Positions 1 to 4,803 of a stretch of 6,859 bases of DNA are shown here, one piece after another; the stretch's first letter is position 1; each line of letters begins with the position of its first letter. This DNA comes from Acidobacteriota bacterium. Lineage in GTDB: Bacteria; Acidobacteriota; Vicinamibacteria; Vicinamibacterales; Fen-181. Location: NCBI GenBank assembly GCA_021779795.1, contig JAJXZZ010000177.1, positions 1 to 6,859 of the forward strand, read 5' to 3'. The notes beneath the pieces are model-generated. The model saw nothing but the letters and a program-made list of their open reading frames with translations, was not told the DNA's origin and ran no database searches. The translations under genes were made by a program, and so were the position numbers.

Positions 1-2352
1 CAGCTCGTTTCCTCCCGTGGCCTGGAACCGCACGGTGATCTTCTGCTTCCCCTTGGTCAGGCCGGCGGGCAGCCTGTAATCGATGTCGAAGAAGCCGGTG
101 TTCTTCTCGGGGCTCCGGCGCTCGACCGCCTGTGACGCGACCGTCGAGCCGTCCACGAGGATGTCGAACGTGCGGGTGGCCCGCTCGTCGCCCGCGTAGG
201 TGACGACGAGCGTGACCGGCCGCGCGGGGTCGACGGCGAGGTCCATCGAGAACCAGCCCGCGCCGCGCCGGCCGTAGCGCCCCCCGGCCCACGCCGGCGA
301 GACGTGCTCGCCCTGGTAGTTGGCGTCGCGCTCGGCCTGCATCTGGCCCGGCTGCGCGAATCCGAGCGTGGCCTCCTCCAGGCGGCGCTGCTTCGCCTCG
401 GCGGCGCGGACCTCCGACGCGTGCGCGGCCCATCCGGCCGGCGTGTAGAGATCCCAGTAGGCGGCGTAGGTCCGGCGCTGCAGCTCGAAGAACGGGACCA
501 GCGTGACGTCGTGGTCACGGCCGACGCCGTCGGTGGTGAACGTGGACGGCTTGCCCGGCACCGGCTTGACCCACGACGCCACCGGCCGCCCGGCCGCGAC
601 GAGCGCCGGCACGGACGCCGGCGGGATCGGGTCGTCTTCCTCGTCGGCGTGCGGCCTGCGCCGGACCGGCCCGAGGTCGCCGGCCAGGACGAGCGGGCCC
701 CACATGATGGCGACGCGGTTCCGGTTGTCGGGGAGCGGCTCGAGGCGGAGCGTCTTCGGCAGCGCGACCGTCACGGTGTCGCCGTTCTTCCACGCGCGGC
801 GGAGCTCGACGTACGAATCGGGCGGCGGCAGTGTCGTGAGGGCCACGCCGTTGACCGTCACCGAGAACCCGGCGCCCGCCCAGTACGGGCGGCGCAGCGC
901 GAGCGTGAAGGTCTTCGGCGAGTCGAGCGCGAGCTTCAGCGAGGCGGCGCCGCCGTCGGGGAAGGTCGTCTCGCTCGTGATCGTGGCCCCGGCCGTGCGC
1001 CAGCGCGCGACGGACGGCACGTAGAGGTTCACCCACAACCGGCCCGGCGCCTCGTAGTAGATGCCGTCACCGTGCAGCGCGTGGCTCTCCATCCCCGACC
1101 CGACGCAGCAGGTGAAGCTGCGCGCCATGTTCTGGTACTCGCGCGAGACGCCCTGGCCGACCGGCACCATGTAGCACATCGCGCCGTCGGCCGGGTCGAT
1201 CGAACCGAGGATGTGGTTGAACAGCGCCCGCTCCTCGAAGTCGGCGTAGCGGATGCGGGGATGGAGCGCGAACAGCGCGCGCGCCATCTTGATCATGTTG
1301 TAGACGTTGCACGTCTCGGCCGTCCGCCCCTCGATCATGTCGTTCAGCTTGTCGGGCTCGCCGAAGTATTCGTTGCGGCCGTGCCCGCCGGTGGCGAAGC
1401 TGTGGTGGAGCGCCACCGCGTCCCAGAAGAACGTCGCGGCCGCCCCGTCCCGCGCGCTGCCGGTGTACTCGTACTGCGCCAGCGTGCCGAGCAGCTTGGG
1501 CACGAGCGTGTTGCCGTGCTTGCCGGCCAGGATGTCCTCGCCGCGCGAGAGCGGGTCGATGACGGCCTTGTGGTCGAAGTGCTCCGACAGGTCGAGCCAG
1601 CGCCGGTTGCCGGTGTCGGCGTACAGCTCGGCCAGCACCTCGTTCATGCCGCCGAACTCGGTGTCGAGCATCCGCTGCGTCTGCGCGGCGTCGAGCGGCG
1701 ACACGATGCGTTCGACCCACGCCGCGTACTTCTCCTCGACGTCGAGCGCGGTGCGGTTGCCGGTGTAGCGGTAGGCGTCCCGCAGGCCGGCGAAGATCTT
1801 GTGGACGACGTACCACGGCGACCAGAGCCCGTTGAGGTCGAAGCCGCCCGACCGGATGATGCCGCGCGACAGCTCCTCGAAGCGGATCTTGCCGTCCACG
1901 CCGTCCCTGTCGGCCTGCGCCCCGATGTAGCCGTCACCCTGCCTGTCCTGCACGGCCTTCAACTCCGAGACCAGGTAGTCGGCTCGTTGCTTGAAACGCT
2001 CGTCGCCGGTCGCGGCGTACATCAGGCTGACGGCGGAGAGGTAGTGGCCGGCGATGTGGCCGGTGAGCTGGCGCCCCGGCCCGTCCCACCCGCCGTACCC
2101 CTCGGCCTTCGGCCGAAGCCCGGCGCTCTTCCTGAGGAACGCCATCATCCGATCGACCTCGAGCGACAGGAGGTACTCGCGGTCGAGATCCTCCGCGTGC
2201 TTCAGCGGCCCGCCGGTCACGCGGACGTCGGCGAGCGGCAGCGGCCGCGCCTGCAGGGGCACGACGCGCCTGGCCGCCGTTTCGACCTGGGCCGACGCCT
2301 GGCAGCCGGCCTGCAGCGCGGCCAGGGAGAGGACAAGGAAGAGACGCCTCAC
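1..2352 (-). CDS. Secreted GH127-family (DUF1680) glycoside hydrolase, probable beta-L-arabinofuranosidase; 3' end cut by window edge
   Basis: Predicted exported hydrolase that removes terminal beta-L-arabinofuranosyl or related sugars from plant polysaccharide or glycoprotein. The 784 visible codons have no stop and run off the left edge in frame. The start is GTG at 2352..2350: AAGGAG lies six bases upstream, an in-frame TGA at 2397..2395 closes the frame, and no other start codon lies between. Residues 1-22 form an export signal (MRR, hydrophobic core, then ASA-Q). The catalytic (alpha/alpha) domain spans about 35-435, with GYGGWDGPGRQLTGHIAGHY (85-104), GGMNEVLAELY (234-244), GGHGRNEYF (322-330), AETCN (345-349) and FTCCVGSG (413-420). 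By analogy with Bifidobacterium HypBA1, Cys415 would be the nucleophile, Glu346, Cys348 and Cys416 zinc ligands, and Glu328 the acid/base. A beta-rich region (about 436-560) follows, then DUF4986-like (about 560-635) and DUF6805-like (about 660-784) modules. The DUF6805 end suggests only about 10-20 residues are missing. GH146 shares this fold, so the exact family and linkage are uncertain. Likely co-transcribed with the upstream glutaminase-like gene. Confidence 0.92.
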   Translation of the reverse strand, partial: MRRLFLVLSLAALQAGCQASAQVETAARRVVPLQARPLPLADVRVTGGPLKHAEDLDREYLLSLEVDRMMAFLRKSAGLRPKAEGYGGWDGPGRQLTGHIAGHYLSAVSLMYAATGDERFKQRADYLVSELKAVQDRQGDGYIGAQADRDGVDGKIRFEELSRGIIRSGGFDLNGLWSPWYVVHKIFAGLRDAYRYTGNRTALDVEEKYAAWVERIVSPLDAAQTQRMLDTEFGGMNEVLAELYADTGNRRWLDLSEHFDHKAVIDPLSRGEDILAGKHGNTLVPKLLGTLAQYEYTGSARDGAAATFFWDAVALHHSFATGGHGRNEYFGEPDKLNDMIEGRTAETCNVYNMIKMARALFALHPRIRYADFEERALFNHILGSIDPADGAMCYMVPVGQGVSREYQNMARSFTCCVGSGMESHALHGDGIYYEAPGRLWVNLYVPSVARWRTAGATITSETTFPDGGAASLKLALDSPKTFTLALRRPYWAGAGFSVTVNGVALTTLPPPDSYVELRRAWKNGDTVTVALPKTLRLEPLPDNRNRVAIMWGPLVLAGDLGPVRRRPHADEEDDPIPPASVPALVAAGRPVASWVKPVPGKPSTFTTDGVGRDHDVTLVPFFELQRRTYAAYWDLYTPAGWAAHASEVRAAEAKQRRLEEATLGFAQPGQMQAERDANYQGEHVSPAWAGGRYGRRGAGWFSMDLAVDPARPVTLVVTYAGDERATRTFDILVDGSTVASQAVERRSPEKNTGFFDIDYRLPAGLTKGKQKITVRFQATGGNEL

Positions 2353-2358
2353 GGAAGA

Positions 2359-2364
2359 CTCCTT
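2359..2364 (-). promoter_or_regulatory. Ribosome binding site of the GH127 gene (AAGGAG)
   Basis: AAGGAG on the minus strand ends six bases before the GTG at 2352..2350. With the in-frame TGA 15 codons upstream of the GTG, this fixes the start. The same AAGGAG-N6-GTG layout occurs at the upstream glutaminase-like gene. Confidence 0.8.
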
Positions 2365-2396
2365 CGGCTGACCATCATCAGCGTCGTGTAGCGGTC

Positions 2397-2446
2397 AGTG
2401 GCCGGTGGATTACCCGTGACACACTAGCCACTAGCCACCAGCCACT
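2397..2446 (-). other. Stem-loop between the two minus-strand genes, starting at the upstream stop codon
   Basis: Read on the minus strand, the 5' arm AGTGGCTGGTGG (2446..2435) pairs with CCACCGGCCACT (2408..2397): 12 positions, 11 Watson-Crick and one G-U in RNA, loop 26 nt. The first paired base is the A of the upstream gene's TAG stop. The same 3' arm can instead pair with a nearer repeat copy, AGTGGCTAGTG (2432..2422): 11 positions with one G-U and one A-C mismatch, loop 14 nt. A second short inverted repeat, CTGACC (2398..2393) with GGTCAG (2373..2368), overlaps the base of the 3' arm and ends four bases before the GH127 ribosome binding site. No T-run follows the 12-bp stem, so an intrinsic terminator is unlikely. 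An mRNA-stabilising or processing hairpin, or a repeat-element remnant, fits better. The function is inference. Confidence 0.55.
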
Positions 2447-2447
2447 A
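2423..2447. repeat. 7-bp tandem repeat (ACTAGCC, about 3.6 units) overlapping a stop codon
   Basis: On the plus strand the units are ACTAGCC (2423-2429), ACTAGCC (2430-2436), ACCAGCC (2437-2443) and a partial ACTA (2444-2447). On the minus strand the units read roughly TAGTGGC, and the first TAG is the stop codon of the glutaminase-like gene. The repeat supplies the 5' arms of the stem-loop at 2397-2446. Such a short array could have grown by slippage or be part of a dispersed palindromic repeat; one copy cannot decide. Confidence 0.85.
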
Positions 2448-4550
2448 CTTCTGTCCCTGCCCAGCCCACCCCGCCCACTTCTTCCACACCGCCTCGTCGT
2501 AGAGCAGCTTCAGGTACACGCCGCCCACGACCGACCGCGCCTGGAACCCGACCTTCGTGGCATCGTGGGTCCAGAACCAGTCGGTCATCGGCACCCGGTT
2601 CGGCGTGGCGTTGAGCATGTCGAACACGGGCGCGACGAGCGCCTCGAAGTCGGCGCGCGAGCCGGTCAGCGTCGCCGTCCACGTGATCCAGTCGAGCTTG
2701 GTGTAGAGCCGCCGGCTGTCGAGCGGCAGGCCGTACCGCTGCTGCAGGCGGCGGTAGAACGCCATCTCCCTGCGGGCCACGTCCGGCGGGAAGAGGTTCA
2801 GGCCGAGGATCCGGTCCCAGACCAGGTTGTACTTCTGGCTCCACGTGCCCGGGCGGTCGAACGCCAGCCGGTCGTGGTCGCCGTCGTCCGCCTCCTTCAC
2901 CCAGCGCGCGGCAAAGCCTTCGGCGAGCCGGCGGTACTCCGCCGCGAGCGCCTTCTCGCCCCGCATGTCGCACAGTTCGGCGAACGCGCCGAGCGCGACG
3001 ATCGCCTTCGCCGAGAGGTTCACGTTGTGCGCGAGGTGGCCGGCGAAGTCGTCGGTGCAGAGCTGGTTCTCCGGGTCGAATCCCTTCTCCTTCAGGTACT
3101 CCGCCCAGCGCGCGAGCACCGGCCAGTAGCGGTTGGCCAGTTCGGGATTCCCCTCCATCTTCGCGATCGCCGAGACGAGGATGATCATGTTGCCCGTCTC
3201 CTCGACGGGCATCTGATCCTCCTCCGTCTTCTCGCCGCCGCCGTAGACCTGGCCCGTGGCGTGCGGGTAGGTGCCGAGGTCGTGCGGCGCGAACGGGAAC
3301 TTCCACCGGGGTGAGCTGGCGTAGTCGAGGTTCGGCACGACGAGCGCCCGCGCCAGCGCCGGCCCGAACAGCAGGAACTGCGGCGCCATCGGGTAGATGA
3401 CGTCCACGGTGCCGATGCACCCGTTGCTGAAGTTCTCCTTCGGGAAGAGCAGCGGCCGCCCGTCGGGGCCCTCGACCAGCTTGGTGGCGGCCAGCGTCTG
3501 CCGGTACGCGAGCGTCGCGATGGCCGCGTACTTCTCGCCGCCCGCCGTCGCGAGGTCGCGGTGCAGGTCGGCGTCGAACCTCGCGGCCTTCCCGTCGAGC
3601 GCGTCGTGTTCGGCGGCGGCTTCGGCGAGCACCGACTCGATCGTCGCGCCTCCTTTGTGCCAGTAGGCGCGCAGGTCGCCGGTGAAGTACCGGATCGAGA
3701 CGATGTCGTCGTAGGCCAGCATCGCGAAGCGCGACACGGGTGACGCGCCGACGTCGCCGAGATCCCACGCCGCCGCCATCGCGAGGTGAGACTCGGAAAC
3801 CGGCGCCGCCGCGATCGGGCCCGCCGCGACGGGCACGGCGCCGCCGGCGATGAACGCCCTCCGCATCCGCGCCCCGTTGCCGCCGGTCACGACGCCGCCG
3901 CTCCCGGCAGGAGCCGCCAGGTACCCGTACCCCCAGTCGATGCGGACGTCGTCTCCCTTGCGGGCCAGGATCGGCTGCCCGGGATTGCCCACCCGCGCCA
4001 CCGCAAGGCCGGGGATGGCCGGGTAGTCGAGCGCGGCTTCCTGGTCCGGGGTGTTGACGGCAATCTCGGCTCCGCAGTCGAAGTAGACCTGGACCTTGTG
4101 CCGCTTGCCGTCGGCCGACGCGACGCTCCACTTCAGGTAAGTGACCGGCCGCGAAAGGAGCCGCAGGTCGGACGGCAGCGACGGCGTGAGGAAGCTCAGG
4201 ACGACGCGCACCCGTCGGTCGCTGAATTCGTACGTCGTCCTCGTCGCCGAGATCGTCACCGAGCGCTGAGGCATCGCCGCCGTGTCGGACGGCGCCGCGC
4301 CCATGACGCGGAAGGCGTCGCCGTCAACCCGCACGAGCGAGGTCATCGGCTGCGCGCGGCCGGTCCAGTGCGTCGTCGCCGTGTCGGTCAGCCGATCGGC
4401 CGGCGACCAGATCGAGAGGTACGGATCGTAGGCCACCAGCGGGACGGCCGGCGCTCGAAGACGCGGCGCCGCCGGGTTCGCGGTTTGCGCCGATGCCTGG
4501 CTGCCAACGGCGAGCGCCGACAGGGCGAGGGCGAGAAGCTGGCGTCTCAC
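2445..4550 (-). CDS. Secreted glutaminase A-like (DUF4965 / DUF1793 group) protein, possibly a glycoside hydrolase
   Basis: A complete 701-residue protein with an export signal (residues 1-22, MRR, hydrophobic core, ASA-Q), so predicted to act outside the cytoplasm. PAVPLVAYDPYLSIWSP (34-50) matches the N-terminal segment of bacterial DUF4964/DUF4965 proteins. A beta-rich region resembling the GtaA N-terminal/central domain (DUF5127) spans about 60-310, followed by the six-hairpin toroid (about 320-695). Family blocks visible there are FPKENFSNGCIGTVDV (369-384), APHDLGTYPHATG (421-433), EDQMPVEETGNMIIL (444-458), LCTDDFAGH (497-505), TWSQKYNLVWDRILGLNLFP (569-588), MTDWFW (655-660) and GFQARSVVGG (668-677). 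Length is close to fungal GtaA (about 690). The family name comes from Aspergillus glutaminase A, but many bacterial members sit with glycosidases and their substrate is unproven. Glu450, Glu451, Asp500 and Asp501 are candidate acid residues by conservation only. The frame stays open far upstream, but GTG 4550..4548 is chosen for the signal peptide and the AAGGAG six bases before it. The TAG stop lies inside a tandem repeat, 92 bp before the GH127 gene. Confidence 0.9.
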   Translation of the reverse strand: MRRQLLALALSALAVGSQASAQTANPAAPRLRAPAVPLVAYDPYLSIWSPADRLTDTATTHWTGRAQPMTSLVRVDGDAFRVMGAAPSDTAAMPQRSVTISATRTTYEFSDRRVRVVLSFLTPSLPSDLRLLSRPVTYLKWSVASADGKRHKVQVYFDCGAEIAVNTPDQEAALDYPAIPGLAVARVGNPGQPILARKGDDVRIDWGYGYLAAPAGSGGVVTGGNGARMRRAFIAGGAVPVAAGPIAAAPVSESHLAMAAAWDLGDVGASPVSRFAMLAYDDIVSIRYFTGDLRAYWHKGGATIESVLAEAAAEHDALDGKAARFDADLHRDLATAGGEKYAAIATLAYRQTLAATKLVEGPDGRPLLFPKENFSNGCIGTVDVIYPMAPQFLLFGPALARALVVPNLDYASSPRWKFPFAPHDLGTYPHATGQVYGGGEKTEEDQMPVEETGNMIILVSAIAKMEGNPELANRYWPVLARWAEYLKEKGFDPENQLCTDDFAGHLAHNVNLSAKAIVALGAFAELCDMRGEKALAAEYRRLAEGFAARWVKEADDGDHDRLAFDRPGTWSQKYNLVWDRILGLNLFPPDVARREMAFYRRLQQRYGLPLDSRRLYTKLDWITWTATLTGSRADFEALVAPVFDMLNATPNRVPMTDWFWTHDATKVGFQARSVVGGVYLKLLYDEAVWKKWAGWAGQGQK

Positions 4551-4556
4551 GCAGTG

Positions 4557-4562
4557 CTCCTT
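4557..4562 (-). promoter_or_regulatory. Ribosome binding site of the glutaminase-like gene (AAGGAG)
   Basis: AAGGAG on the minus strand stands six bases before the GTG at 4550..4548. It selects this start over an in-frame extension that reaches back to 5045 across the divergent intergenic region and into the neighbouring gene. Confidence 0.8.
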
Positions 4563-4564
4563 CA

Positions 4565-4613
4565 GGGATTCAGACTTCGGGCGACCGACTTCGGGCCCCG
4601 CCACGGGGAATCC
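4565..4613 (-). other. Potentially structured 5' leader of the glutaminase-like gene
   Basis: On the minus strand, GGATTC (4613..4608) can pair with GAATCC (4571..4566), closing a segment whose 3' arm ends three bases before the AAGGAG site. Inside lie a small GC hairpin, CCCCG-TGG-CGGGG (4608..4596; its outermost base is shared with the closing stem), and two copies of GCCCGAAGTC. This geometry could affect access to the ribosome binding site, but high GC makes short pairings common. No known riboswitch class was recognised. Confidence 0.3.
4573..4596. repeat. Perfect 10-bp direct repeat GACTTCGGGC x2
   Basis: GACTTCGGGC occurs at 4573-4582 and 4587-4596, separated by GACC. The repeat pitch is 14 bp. 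It lies 22-46 bp upstream of the glutaminase-like GTG start. It could be a regulator half-site pair or part of a leader RNA structure. The repeat is seen directly; the role is inference. Confidence 0.6.
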
Positions 4614-4676
4614 GCTCTCCGCGGCCCCTCGACCCGTCTTCCGACCGTGCTCCGCCAGCCGCCGCTCTGGTCCCGC

Positions 4677-4682
4677 ATTATG
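4677..4682 (-). promoter_or_regulatory. Candidate -10 hexamer (CATAAT) for the minus-strand gene pair
   Basis: The minus strand reads CATAAT, matching TATAAT at five of six positions, in a rare AT-rich spot within the divergent intergenic region. It would give a leader of roughly 120 nt. The bases 17 bp upstream (CTGCGC) are a poor -35, so either an activator is needed or this is chance. Confidence 0.3.
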
Positions 4683-4701
4683 CCCCTTTCGGCCTCCAGG
4701 C

Positions 4702-4711
4702 GCAGCGCTGC
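4702..4711. repeat. 10-bp perfect palindrome GCAGCGCTGC with a second GCGCTGC copy 11 bp on
   Basis: GCAGC/GCTGC is self-complementary. Its right part GCGCTGC (4705-4711) recurs at 4716-4722, one helical turn away. The palindrome falls where the -35 of the candidate minus-strand promoter would be, so it could be an operator. GC-rich short palindromes also arise by chance. Confidence 0.3.
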
Positions 4712-4792
4712 CGGCGCGCTGCAAGGAATCCCAGCCCGGCCGTTCTGTTGGATAGAGACCGCTGCCGGGATGGACCGGGGCGGCTGACGCCT

Positions 4793-4797
4793 GGAGG
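4793..4797 (+). promoter_or_regulatory. Ribosome binding site of the VIT-vWA gene (GGAGG)
   Basis: GGAGG ends six bases before the ATG at 4804, supporting that start, which also begins a good signal peptide. I found no convincing -35/-10 pair for this gene in the intergenic region. Confidence 0.8.
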
Positions 4798-4803
4798 ATT
4801 CGG

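Noticed and set aside
2287..2352. Lipoprotein signal (LQAGC) in the GH127 leader
   Set aside because: The -3 position relative to the Cys is Gln, which does not fit the usual lipobox. ASA-Q a few residues later gives an ordinary signal peptidase I site, matched in the neighbouring gene.
304..2391. Long plus-strand open frame opposite the GH127 gene
   Set aside because: It mirrors the GC-rich third positions of the minus-strand gene. Its product is Arg/Val/Pro/His-rich with no recognisable domain, while the opposite strand has clear GH127 motifs.
2397..2446. Intrinsic terminator between the two minus-strand genes
   Set aside because: The stem is good, but the minus strand continues with GACCGCTACACG and no T-run, so rho-independent termination is not supported.
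2431..4131. Minus-strand open frame overlapping the glutaminase-like gene in another frame
   Set aside because: The product is low-complexity and Arg/Gly/Ala-rich. The overlapping frame carries all the conserved DUF4965-type blocks.
4740..4770. Promoter for the VIT-vWA gene around TTGGATAGAGA
   Set aside because: No -35/-10 pair with sensible spacing; the match to consensus is too poor to report as a feature.
3786..4787. Plus-strand open frame running through the glutaminase-like gene into the intergenic region
   Set aside because: Arg-rich translation with no domain and no plausible start context. It is explained as an antisense shadow in GC-rich DNA.
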